Source: Closterium sp. Naga37s-1 (lineage: Eukaryota > Streptophyta > Zygnematophyceae > Desmidiales > Closteriaceae). From it: DNA of 64,000 bases. A model generated the notes under the pieces. It worked only from the letters and a program-made list of their open reading frames with translations. It did no database searches and was not told the DNA's origin. Positions 53,520 to 64,000 of the stretch are shown here, piece by piece (position 1 is the stretch's first letter; every line of letters starts with the position of its first letter). A program made the translations under genes and the position numbers. The DNA lies in contig CANJKZ010000116.1 of the NCBI GenBank assembly GCA_947471745.1, positions 558,001-622,000 on the forward strand, given 5' to 3'.

Positions 53520-55433
53520 CTGATGGGAAAACGATGTGGGAAGGGGGGGAGGGGAGGGGAGGGGAGGGGGAGGTTACGGAGAGAAGCAGAACAAGAGGAA
53601 ATAGGGTAGGGATGAGACATAGGGGCGACAAAGAGAGGAGGTAAGGGTCGAGACAGGAGCCTTTGGAAGGTAAGAACGGGAGGGGATGGTGCTCTTCGGA
53701 GATGGTGTTGTGCAGAGGAAGGTTACTGCTCAGTTGGGAAGTGTTGAGTGGTGGTGAATGCTGGTTCGACGACTTTCGCTCCAAATTGATAAATCAATAC
53801 ATTTATGGCGTGCTACCAAATTGCCGCCAAAATTTTCATCACTGCCGTCGCTGTTCGGTGCATTCACCCACTATCTGCCCCAGGAGCTTCCAAGCCATCA
53901 GTAGTCACCAATAAATATCACACGGATGGCAACCAATGTAGGTTTCAATGTGAAACCAGTAGACTCTAGTAATCTCTGAAAGCCTATTTGAGGTTCCATT
54001 GCGTTCGTTTGGGGTTCAAGTGGCAGCGCTCTTACAGGTGCTGGATGCGGCTGCTGCGGAAGAAGCGGCGAATCTTCCGGACCTGCTTCTACCGTCGGCT
54101 CGAGCGCGAATGGTGCACACCGCAAGCCTCGTATGGCATGTCGGAGCCGGACCGGCCGAGCTCTTCGCAGCGATCTGAAGCAGTGATAGTGGGGATAATT
54201 TTGGAGTGAGACAATGTTAATCAGTTCGCCAGAAATTTATCCCGACAATGAAGTGTGTAAGTGAATGAAAGTGAATTGATGATCAATGCTCACCCGTGGC
54301 TCCGGGCGGATGCTTCCCCGTAAAAGGCTCGACAGGCCAGATGATTGCACTGTCGCCATGACGTGACAAGCCTAACAACCTTGTGAGTGCCCGAATTCGC
54401 TCCCTCGGTCCGTCAAACTGCTGATGCTGCCTTGTGAAGAGAGAGCAGAGCTAGTTTGCGAACTCCGTACAATGCCCCTCATAACATGATAAGAAGTGGT
54501 GATGGAAATTAGATTTGAAGGAAATGTTCAGAACAGTCGAATGTGTCTCTAGTCTGCATTTGTGACGGTAACGTATTCAGAGAGTCGGTTATGCTTGGGC
54601 GTGGTTGAGAAGTCATTGCATCTGTTGTAGGAATTTCAAGTTACGGGTTGGAAGCTGAAACCCAGAGAGTAGAAGCGTGAATACGACCCGAAGCTGATGT
54701 GGCGCAATCGCTAACCGCCTGGCTCTGCGAACAAGGGAGAGGGAAGCACGGGGAGATCGAGGCATCGATTTGAAGGGTGGGAGATGCGTCAAACCGGCTG
54801 TGTAAGTTGACGTGGAGACCATCCGTTGCTCCCGAATCAGAAGGATCCATTGAGTTCACCTGTGCCATCCTGGAGCCCCGGCATCATTTGAAGGTGTCTG
54901 TGTGGCCACAGATGGGCTCCCAAATTCAGGACAAGATCTCCCTCCTGTCCCAGAATCTTCAGTAAAGCATCACCTGATACTACTATCTAAGCGCCAGAGT
55001 CACCAACCTAACTCGCAGCTTAATATATTAGTTATCATTGAGAGACTTCTTAGTTTAGGTTAGGTGTATCATTTGAGTGATTTTTTCATTGTTCTTATTC
55101 CATAATTACACACTTGAAAAACATATATAAACCTAACACTATAAACAAAAGTAATAATCTGTCCATATATTTTGCCCATAGTATCTTGATAGTTTACACC
55201 TTGCTTCCCATGTTACAAGCTTTCACATATTCAAAATCTGTTCAAACCGCTGCGTCTCCCAACTCCCAAACCGAGTCCCTTTTCTTCCTGTTATCACTTT
55301 GTATCTCCAAGCCTTTATTTTGAAATGGCGGCGAAAATAGCTGCCATATAGGGTGCTGAGCGTGGGAAGATACAGCTCTATTGCTGTAGTAATGTATGCG
55401 TTTATTTTCCAGAGCGAACGACGTGAAGATGAG
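53520..55433. other. Spacer, includes upstream exon or promoter of the rhodanese-like gene
   Basis: No complete gene is seen. The first coding exon (transit peptide) of the reverse-strand gene should lie here but I could not identify it. 54,970-55,330 is AT-rich. Confidence 0.4.
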
Positions 55434-55713
55434 TGTAAGGAATTTTCCGGATTCCTTACTGGGTCACACTGTAAGCGTACAACCCCGACTTTCGGAAAAC
55501 CAGGCTCGGCCCGCCGACCTCGCCTTCCGAGCCACCACCGCGTTGCTTTCGGGTTTTCCAACCCCGAACCTGCACCCAACCATCTCGCGACCCCGCGACC
55601 TCGGCCTAGCTAGCCTTGCTATATTGTGCCTAGGCCTCGTTGTTCATTCAGACGTTGTAATCACTTCCGCATTATTGAGTTCTGCGCACTCTTTCCTTTC
55701 ACAACTTATAACA
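55434..55713 (+). repeat. 5' LTR of the gypsy element
   Basis: 280 bp, TG...CA, with ATGAG target duplication directly upstream and the primer-binding site 2 bp downstream. Confidence 0.93.
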
Positions 55714-58700
55714 CTTGGTATCAGAGCCTAAAGTCCTAGGTTACCCTCGCGTTTCCAGGGTAGTTTGTAGAAGGGGAGCGATAGACTTGGTGGGCTGTTA
55801 AGCGGTCGGCCCGTGGAATAGATCTGATTATTCCACTCCGACTACGATAGCATTAACGCCTTCACCGAAGTCAGAAAAATCGCGAGCCACCCCCTGCCCG
55901 TTCGACGAAGCCTGAGGCACATGGAGCAGGCCGAGTTCAACGAGTTCATGCAACAGTTCCGTGCGATGCAGGCCAACTTGCAGGGTATGACTGCAGAGAT
56001 GGAGCGTCTACGGAAGGAAAACGCCGAACTACACCAGGCGTGCGGTGAAGCGCGCCAGGAGTCGCCTGTCGTGGACGACGCAAGTAGCAGCACTACACCA
56101 GATGAGCGGGTCTGGAGCGAGCTGGAAGGCGAGATGGATGCGGACGAAGCGAGGCAGGCGCAGCAGGAACAGTCGCCACAACAATCGCGTGCAGTACCAC
56201 CACGTGCAGCAGCGACGACGACGGCGACGCCAGCAGCAATGCCAATGGCCCCGATGGCAGCAACGGCTTTTGTGAAAATCAAGCCGACAAACCCGCCCCC
56301 ATTTAACCCGAGTGACAAGTTTGTCACTGTTTCCGCATGGTTATTCGGTGTGGAGGTGTTCTTTAATGCTGCTATGATTTATGACGACGCCACCCGCATT
56401 AATTTCGCAGTTTCACTGTTGCGAGGACCTGCGCTGGAGTGGTGGAGGCGAACGCTGCAACACGAAGGCAGGGATAGCACGTGCGAACGACGGGACTTCA
56501 ACACCTGTCACGCATCAGGCAACATCGATTTTCGGGACGGCCACGATACGCACATGGAAGGAGTGGGGCGCCGCCTTACGAACCAGATTCGAGCACGTAT
56601 CCGCCTCGGACTCTGCTCGCATGCAACTGCGTACCTGGAAGCAGCTGACTTCAGTCCAAGACTACACCAGCAAATTCCACAACTTGGCGGACCAGGTGGA
56701 CGACATGAGCGACGCGGAGCGGTTGGATCGCTACGTGGCGGGCCTGAAATACGAGATACAGTACGAGGTCCGACGAACCCGGCCACGCAGCTTCAACGAC
56801 GCCGTCCGGGAAGCCGAGTCAACGGATGCGCTGATGCAGTGGGCGAGATCGAGCTCCCGGGAGGGCCCTCGATTTCGTGGACCGACTCAGCAGCCCACGA
56901 TCAACGGCGTGGATGCACCTAGCCGAGCCCTTGGGCCGTGCTTTTTATGCAACCAGCTGGGCCACCTGAAAAAAGACTGCCCGAGGCTTAAGCAGGGGAA
57001 GAAGAACGACGGAGAAGGGTCGGGAAAAGATACGAGTCAGTAGCAGACGGGCCACCTACTGACGAGACCCTGTCGCCCGACAATCACCATCCACACCGGG
57101 TCGTGGTACCGATCAGCGCTATCGACCAGAACCGGACGAATAACGTGGGTGAACACGTGGACTACCCTGTGCTGGTGGTAGGGAGGGTTAACGGTTATAA
57201 AATTAAAATCTTCGTTGACGGTGGGGCGAGCCACAGTCTCGTCAACCTGGCAACGGCCAAAAAAATAGGGGTGAAGTTGACCAGGTGTCTGCCAGAGATC
57301 GATGCAAGGTTGGTGGACGGGACACCGCTGGCCATCCGAGATGAGGCGCGAAGAATTCGGATACAGTGCGGCGACAAATTCGGGTTTGGCATGAGGATGT
57401 TGGCGACGACGACACAGTGGCGGCTCAGTCAACCAGAACTCGCCGAGTTGCGGGCCCAGCTGGATTACCTGCTCGCCAAGGGATTTATCCGGCCCAGCAC
57501 GTCGCCGTATGCAGCACCGATACTATTCACGCCGAAGAAGGACGGTGGCCTACGCATGTGCATTGATTATCGGGCGCTGAATCGGGTCACGATAAAGTCG
57601 CGTTACCCGATCCCGCGAACCGACGATCTGGTGGATCAACTTCGCGGAGCTCGATATTTTTCGAAAATCGACCTGCGAGGAGGCTACCACCAAATTCGCG
57701 TATTCGCCGACGACTGCCCGAAGACCGCTTTCCGCACACGCTACGGCAGTTACGAGTTCACAGTGATGCCGTTCGGCCTGACAAACGCGCCCTCGACGTT
57801 CCAGCTCACCATGAATGGAATTTTTCGGGACATGCTGGACAAGAAGGTCATCGTGTACCTGGACGATATACTGGTGTACAGCGCGACAAAAGAGGACCAT
57901 CTGCGGGATTTAGAGGAGGTGTTCCGGCGTTTACAGGGGCATCGGCTAATTACAAAAGGGTCTAAGTGTGAGTTCCTGAAGCCGGAATTAGAGTTTTTGG
58001 GGCATGTGGTTTCTGGCGAAGGGATTAAAATCGACCCGCGTAAGGTGGACGCCATCGTTCAGTGGAAGCCGCCTACTAATATCCCTGAGTTGCAAAGTTT
58101 TCTGGGGTTTGTTAACTACGTTCGTCGTTTTGTACCCAATATGGCAGGGATAACCAAGCCGCTGACCGACCTGCTGCACCACGACAGCGATTTCAGGTGG
58201 GGGGAGAGGGAGCAATCCGCCTTCGACGCCCTCAAAAACATTTTGGGTTCACCCCCGTTACTCCGCCTCGCCGATCCATCTCGACCGTTCGAAGTCGTCA
58301 CGGACGCCAGCGATTTCGCCGTCGGCGCCGTCCTGCTACAGGACTTCGGCCAAGGGCTGCAACCCATCGCCTACGAGTCACGCAAGATGCAGCCACCTGA
58401 GCGCAACTACCCAGTCCACGACAAAGAAATGCTGGCCATCGTCCATGCATTTCGCGTCTGGCGCTGCTACCTCACAGGAGCCGACGTGACGATTCGGACC
58501 GACCATAAATCACTACAGTACATGCGCACGCAACCGACACTCAACCCGCGACAAATCCGGTGGTTGGACTTCCTCGAATCCAATTTTCGGTACACCATCA
58601 CGTACAAAAAGGGCGCCAACAACATCGCCGACGCCCTTACCCGACCATCCATGCAAAACGCGGCAGTACTAATCGCCCACACCAACCCGATGCTAACAGG

Positions 58701-59334
58701 ACTATTCACCCACGGCTACAAGATCGACAGGTTTTTTCGGAACCCGCAACAACAGGCTGCTACACTGCACGGCAAATACTACCTAAAAACCGGTACGAAC
58801 CGGATTTGGGTACCAGCATACCAGCCTTTACGGGAGCTGCTAACGCAGGAGGTTCACGACTCCAACCTCTCCGGGCATTTCGGCACCGACAAGACACTGA
58901 AGCTGCTGTAGCGGAATTATTACTGGCCGGACATGCAGACCGATGTGCAGCGCTACGTGTCAACTTGCCCGACCTGCCAAGCAATGAAGTCGTCGCGACA
59001 AAGGCCAGCCGGACTGCTGCAACCCCTCGCGCCACCCGAACGACCGTGGCAACAGGTGACGATGGATTTCGTCACGGGGCTCCCAGCTGGCACAAGTGGC
59101 AACGACTTGGTGTTGGTCGTCGTCGATCGCCTAACGAAGATGGCGCATTTCGCCCCATGCCGAACGACGATCACAGCCGAAGATACAGCCAAACTGTTCA
59201 TCTCCACCGTCGTACGCCTACACGGGTTACCTTCGGCGATCATCAGCGATCGTGATCCAAAATTTACGTCGAAGTTCTGGCAGGAAACGTGGGCACAGTA
59301 CGGTACCCGCCTGCAGTTTTCGTCGTCATACCAC

Positions 59335-59916
59335 TGTCAGTAGATCTGCACTGTGGATGCCCGATTGATCCTAGGGGGGTTACAGGCGCGTTCGCCTGGG
59401 GGGTTATGGGCGCACTCTGACCCGCTACTTAACAAGCCCTTTTATCCCAGTGGTCTAGTGACTGGGATTCTGACATGGTATCAGAGCGAAGGTCTCGGGT
59501 TCGAATCCCAGCGTGTGCACTTCGGGCATCCCAGTGCGGGGGGGTGTCAGAGGTCCACTGGTGATCCCCGATTGATCCTAGGGAAGGGTTACAGGCTCGT
59601 TGTCCTGGGGGGTTATGGGCGCACTGACCCGCTACTTAACAAGCCCTTCTATCCCAATGGTCTAGTGACTGGGATTCTGACATGGTGTCAGAAAGGTCTC
59701 GGGTTCGAATCCCGGTGTATGCACATGTAGGCCGTTGCCGCTGTGCTCAGTCCTGGGCCTCCCAGTGTGGGGGGGTGTCAGTAGATCTGCACTGTGGATG
59801 CCCGATTGATCCTAGGGGGGTTATAGGCGCGTTCGCCTGAGGGGTTATGGGCGCACTCTGACCCGCTACTTAACAAGCTCTTTTATCCCAGTGGTCTAGT
59901 GACTGGGATTCTGACA
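59335..59916 (+). mobile_element. TRIM-3: three-LTR mosaic miniature LTR element
   Basis: Order: type-B LTR (59,335-59,475, 141 bp), type-A interior (59,476-59,544), type-A LTR (59,545-59,682, 138 bp), type-B interior (59,683-59,775), type-B LTR (59,776-59,916, 141 bp). The outer LTRs differ at about three positions. A perfect duplication ACCAC stands at 59,330-59,334 and 59,917-59,921, so the three-LTR unit has intact outer ends. A primer-binding site TGGTATCAGAGC follows LTR 1; the second is slightly changed. A-box-like and B-box-like motifs are present in both halves. It lies inside the gypsy integrase region. Confidence 0.92.
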
Positions 59917-60687
59917 ACCACCCGCAAACCGACGAACAGACGGAACGGACAAATCAGACCATGGAACAGCTGATTCGCACCAACTGCCCCGACATTCGCA
60001 AGTGGGAAGATTCGCTGCCGATGCTGGAATTCGCGTACAACAACGCCCCGTCGGCCACGACTAAACAATCACCCTTCTTCCTGAATTACGAAATATAGAC
60101 CCCGTGGTACCCTCTTCAACGACTGTGGACAACCCGGTACCAAGATCGCAGCAGTTTGTCACGGAACTGCAAACCGCCCGAACGAAAGCAGCCGATTTCA
60201 TTCGCAAGGCTAATACCACGGCCAGTCGCCAGGCGGATAAACACCGACGAAATTTACCCTTCCGCACAGGGCAGGTTGTACTTCTGGACACCAAGAACCT
60301 TCGGCTGCCGCAGCCCGCGAGATTACGGCCCCGATACGTGGGACCATTCCGTATCATCCAGATGGTGACACCTGTCACCGCGAAGCTGCTGCTGCCCGAC
60401 GATTGGAAAATCCATGACGCCTTCCACGTCAGCCTGTTGCGTCATTACGAACAGCCGCAGTCGCCAGCTGTTGCTCGACCAACCATCGCGCCGACCACTC
60501 GCCCCGTGGCAGAGCCAACGCTGGAACCTTGGAAGATTCTTAACCATCGCGTGGATGTGACTGCCGCCGGCCGCTCGGTGAAATTACTGCTTCGCTGGAA
60601 AGACCGCACGAGCGAGGACGACACGTATGTCGCTGCTGATTCGCTACTGGGACACCCGGTTTTGGACGTTTACCTGGCCCGCCGAGG

Positions 60688-60967
60688 TGTAAGGAATTTT
60701 CCGGATTCCTTACTGGGTCACACTGTACGCGTACAACCCCGACTTTCGGAAAACCAGGCTCGGCCCGCCGACCTCGCCTTCCGAGCCACCACCGCGTCGC
60801 TTTCGGGTTTTCCAACCCCGAACCTGCACCCAACCATCTCGCGACCCCGCGACCTCGGCCTAGCTAGCCTTGCTATATTGTGCCTAGGCCTCGTTGTTCA
60901 TTCAGACGTTGTAATCACTTCCGCATTATTGAGTTCTGCGCACTCTTTCCTTTCACAACTTATAACA
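60688..60967 (+). repeat. 3' LTR of the gypsy element
   Basis: 280-bp copy of 55,434-55,713, followed by the ATGAG target duplication. Confidence 0.93.
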
Positions 60968-61248
60968 ATGAGACTGCGGGAAAGACAGCTTTTGCCACTA
61001 CGAGTAACCCGCTTTAATCGCTCGTCTCCCAGCTCTTCGCAAGTCATCTTGTGAACGCCGTTCATTTTCAATCTTAGCGAACGCCCAGAGCTCATGTTTC
61101 GGGAACCTAACTAGCGAGCGCCTAGAGCTCCTAGGGATTCTGTGGTGTACCATCCAAGGGCACAGGAGAAAACGTTGACTGACAGTTAGTCAACCGACCT
61201 GCTTCAGCCTGCTCTATTTGTCCTCGTTATAGTCACTGTCGAGACTCA
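60968..61248. other. Short upstream region of the trihelix gene
   Basis: Only 281 bp separate the gypsy 3' LTR from the start codon at 61,249. No TATA box is recognisable. Confidence 0.5.
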
Positions 61249-63828
61249 ATGGAGCGATGGTCCGCGGACGAGGCGCGCGCGCTGATTGCTCTGCGGGAAC
61301 GCGTGGAGCGCGAAACGAGTCGCTCGATTAACGCCAAAGCCGGCAACGCCAGTGATGATGACGAGGAGGATGGCGGGGTGGTGGATTTTGGCGGGAAGCG
61401 CATGTGGGAGTGGGTCTCGACCGAGATGAAGAAGCAGGGGTATCAGCGATCCATGGTGCAATGCAAGGCCAAGTGGACCGTGCTCTTCAACCGATACAAG
61501 GTGACGCGCTGTGCTAATAACGAGTATATTAAGCACTATCCGTGCTTCAACAAGGTGCTCTAAACGAACGCACCTATTTTGTTTCTTTTCACTCCCTCCA
61601 GCCCTCCCTCTCCCCTGCCGCCTGCGTATGCCCCATCGCCAGAGCATGGATGGAACCATAGGAGCGGCCGGGCAAGGCACATCGTCGTTCCTCCACGAGC
61701 TGGCATGGCGACCATGTGGCAATCTCAATCAATTTCAAGCTTCTGCGGAGCTCGCCGCCACCGTGCTGGCGCATCAGTAGCCAATCTGTTGCAGGTGCTC
61801 TTTGAAAAAGGTGCTACTTTGGAGATTCTTCACAAAACCATCTCGCTTGCGCCTTTTCTCTCTTCCCGCGCGCATCCCCTTCCCCCTCCCTGCCCTCCCC
61901 GGCCCTCCCCCATCCAGAGAGCATGGAGCTGTCGGAGCGGCAGGGCAAGGCGTGTCCGGTCTTCAATGAGCTCACAGCCATTTTCAAGATCCGCGCAGAG
62001 CAGGCCGTGAAGGCACCCCCTCCTCACGTTCCCCTCCCACCGTCCCCCACTCCCCGTCCCCCTTCCCCCCAGAGCATGGAGCTGTCGGAGAGGCAGGGCA
62101 AGGCGTGTCCGTTCTTTGACGAGCTGACCGTCATCTTCAAGATCCGCGCCGAGCAGGCTGCTCGAGTGGCCGCCCTGGGCCATGGCGTCGTGGACACCAG
62201 ACCTGCAGGCTCGGTAGGCGCCGGACCTGCAGGCTCCGCACGGGCTGCTGCGGGAGGTGGTTCGTTGTTTGGCTCGGATGGCTTGTTTGGGATGCAGGGG
62301 GAGGACGTGGAGGGGGAGGAAGGCGGGGAGGAGGAGGAAGAGGAGGAAGAAGAGGAGGAGGAGGAGGGCGGGGACGGGGAGGGAGACGATGGGGAGGAGG
62401 AATGGGAGGAGGGAGATGCAGCAGGCAAGAAGCGGAAGAGAGGAAGCAAGGGGGGAAAGGCGGGGGGGAGGGGAAGGCGTGGCAGAGCAGGGGCAAGCGC
62501 AGCAGGCAGAGGCACAGGGAGGACGCGAGTGGACACGAGGGGGGATGCTGAGAAGGAGGGCTTGCGGAGAAAGCTGGGCGAGGGTTGGCTAGGGATGAAG
62601 GTAGATAAGAAGCGGTTGGATAAGATGTGGGAGGTGCAGGGGGAGTTATTGCAGCAGCATGCCCTGCTGGAAGGGCAGTGGGGCGATGAGGGCGAGCGGG
62701 TGGAGGAGAGGGGGAAGGAGAGAGGCGAGGCGTGGATTGAGCGGTTGGAGCAGCAGGAGAAGCGACGACTGGCTGAAGATGTGAAATGGCGTGAGGTAGT
62801 GATGGGGGGAAGGGGAGGGGTGGGGGTGGGTGTGAGGCTATGAGGATTTGATGAGGTTTTATTGCATAGTGGCTTGATTGTGGATTGAGCGGCTGGAGAA
62901 GCAGGAGAAGCGGCGCCTGGCTGAAGATGTGAAGTGGCGTGAGGTACTTATTGGGGTGGGTGTGATGGTGTGGGATTGGTTGAGATCTTATGGCATGGTG
63001 GCGTGGGATTTTGATGGCATGGTGGCACATGCACAGGAGCAGCAGGTGAAGAGGCGACTGGCTGAAGATGTCAAATGGCGTGAGGTAGTGGTGGGGGTTG
63101 GGTTGGGTGTGAGGCTGTGGGGATGAATCAGATTGAGAGGTTGGAAGAGAAGCGACTGGCTGACGATGTCGGGTGGCGCGAGGTAGTGAGGCGCAGGCGG
63201 GATGGAAAGGAGGCGTGGGTTCGTGGGCGCGGTGTGATGATCTGATGAGATGTGATGGTGTGATGGCTTGATTGTGTGATGGCATGGTGGTGTATTTACA
63301 GGAGGGCATGAGAACGCATTGGCAGGAGGGTGTGGTGTTGCATGGACCACAGTTACGCTGCGAGGCTGTTGAGAATTGCTGCTGCTTGTTGGTATGATTG
63401 GTTTGGCTTGCCATTGATTGCTGCCGCCTTGCTGCTAGTTTCTTCAACCAGGTGTGTTTTTGTGCATGCAATGTCCCCTCGTTTTTTTGGTCCGCAGACT
63501 CATGCTTCTTGTTCTGTGCCTGTTGTTGCTGTCGCTCGTGATTGTGTGATGGCATGGCAAAGGAAGTCTTGGATTCGAACTGCAGCATGGCAAGCTTCAT
63601 AGGTCTCCCTCTGCCAGGAGGAGTGGAGAGCACAGCAAGTGTCACCTGCTAGACATCTATGCCTCAACACACTCCCTTTTCTGTGCCTGTTCTTGTTGCT
63701 AACGCTGGTGCTGGCAGGAGGAGGAGCGGAGAGCACAGAAGGCGGAGGCGAGGGAGGTGGAGTGTGACGCCATGCTGCAGGTCCTGCTCGCCCAGCTGCA
63801 AGCCCACACTTACCCTACCTTTGTTTGA
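61249..63828 (+). CDS. Trihelix-type (GT factor) transcription factor with duplicated exons
   Basis: Trihelix factors bind GT elements in plant promoters through a Myb-like triple helix. The first exon (ATG 61,249, MERWSADEARALIALRERVE) contains the spaced Trp of that fold: RW, RMWEWVSTEMKKQGYQRS and CKAKWTVLFNRYK. After an intron, an exon with ERQGKACPVFNELTAIFKIR (about 61,916) is followed by a near copy, ERQGKACPFFDELTVIFKIR (about 62,070). The latter continues into an acidic Glu run (about 62,310-62,390), a basic KKRKRGSKGGKAGGRGRRGR segment (nuclear-signal-like) and LGEGWLGMKVDKKRLDKMWE. A short exon ending KRRLAEDVKWREV recurs at about 62,770, 62,930 and 63,080, with a diverged fourth near 63,180. 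The last exon EEERRAQKAEAREVECDAML ends at 63,828. Exon joins are incomplete. Confidence 0.75.
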
Positions 63829-64000
63829 CTAACCTCGCCTTACCTCCTCCACATTCCCTCCACACCCCCGACACACTCGCTCCATGCTTCCTCCACTCTC
63901 ATGGCCATTACCTGACCTCACCTTACCTCTCCGTCACACTCAAGCTGGGACTTCGTCTCAGGCGGCACTCAAGTGCACTGGTATAGTACTCATGGTTCAT
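63829..64000. other. 3' flank of the trihelix gene to window end
   Basis: Pyrimidine-rich sequence with no feature seen. Confidence 0.4.

Larger units (their letters stand above)
55434..60967 (+). mobile_element. Ty3/gypsy chromovirus fossil with nested TRIM
   Basis: LTRs of 280 bp (55,434-55,713 and 60,688-60,967; TGTAAGGAATTTTCC...TTATAACA) differ at about two positions, so the insertion is fairly recent. The primer-binding site TGGTATCAGAGC is at 55,716-55,727. A perfect duplication ATGAG stands at 55,429-55,433 and 60,968-60,972. Parts: gag with coiled coil and zinc knuckle CFLCNQLGHLKKDC (near 56,940), protease-like [14 protein letters not shown] (near 57,210), reverse transcriptase YLDDILVYS (near 57,860), RNase H, integrase CPTCQAMK (near 58,965) and a C-terminal chromodomain-like LLRWKDRTSEDDTYV (near 60,580). 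The element is broken, with a few breaks plus the 582-bp TRIM insertion in the integrase region. Confidence 0.93.

Noticed and set aside
51815-53644. 609-codon forward ORF across the 20-bp array
   Set aside because: It runs antisense to the large first recognised exon of the rhodanese-like gene and through the minisatellite.
54690-54780. tRNA-like GTGGCGCAATCGCTAACC stretch
   Set aside because: The A-box part fits, but no good B box or cloverleaf follows; treated as chance or a decayed relic.
62137-63645. 502-codon reverse ORF rich in Pro, Ser and His
   Set aside because: Antisense to the trihelix exons and purine-rich introns; no domain seen.

Overview
The window reads as nuclear DNA of a green plant of the streptophyte lineage. 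It has spliceosomal introns with GT..AG borders, LTR retrotransposons primed by initiator-Met tRNA (binding site TGGTATCAGAGC or close variants), a plant-type chloroplast rhodanese-like membrane protein and a trihelix transcription factor. GC-rich coding DNA, very abundant mini- and microsatellites and a tyrosine recombinase gene of the Ndc10/Crypton type suggest a charophyte alga or bryophyte more than a flowering plant. That placement is inference; the sequence alone does not fix the species.

Layout. 1-13,122 is a stack of Ty1/copia fossils: a young element (A, 414-8126) sits inside an older reverse-strand element (B), which itself sits at the primer-binding site of a third (C, LTR 12,692-13,122). 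13,123-14,337 is repeat-rich spacer. 14,338-16,836 is a 15-exon PCH2/TRIP13 AAA+ ATPase gene, the best-supported host gene. 17,120-20,640 is a CATCCCACCAT minisatellite invaded by a non-coding LTR element (18,090-20,053) and a 346-bp miniature LTR element (TRIM-1). 20,641-23,427 is spacer with minisatellites and a second TRIM. 23,428-25,481 holds a reverse-strand gene for an unfamiliar protein with WTAxDE repeats and a basic Ala/Lys tail. 25,961-26,259 has a telomere-like palindrome and a solo LTR. 27,154-35,714 carries two convergent multi-exon genes: an Ndc10/Crypton-type tyrosine recombinase and an unknown partner, possibly one mobile unit. 36,467-41,125 is an eight-exon GH31 glycosidase of the MYORG type (reverse). 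42,988-53,519 is a rhodanese-like thylakoid-type membrane protein (reverse) whose introns are full of duplicated exon pieces and tandem repeats, including about 106 copies of a 19-bp unit. 55,434-60,967 is a Ty3/gypsy chromovirus fossil with a three-LTR TRIM inside it. 61,249-63,828 is a trihelix-type transcription factor gene with duplicated exons.

The most interesting signals are two. First, a family of miniature LTR elements whose LTR-PBS-internal junction mimics a tRNA gene (A box, then PBS, then B box at tRNA-like spacing), with perfect 5-bp target duplications and a compensatory base-pair change between subfamilies. Second, host genes here repeatedly show tandem duplication of exon-end/5' splice-site junctions, in one place expanded to about 16 splice-donor-bearing 20-mers.
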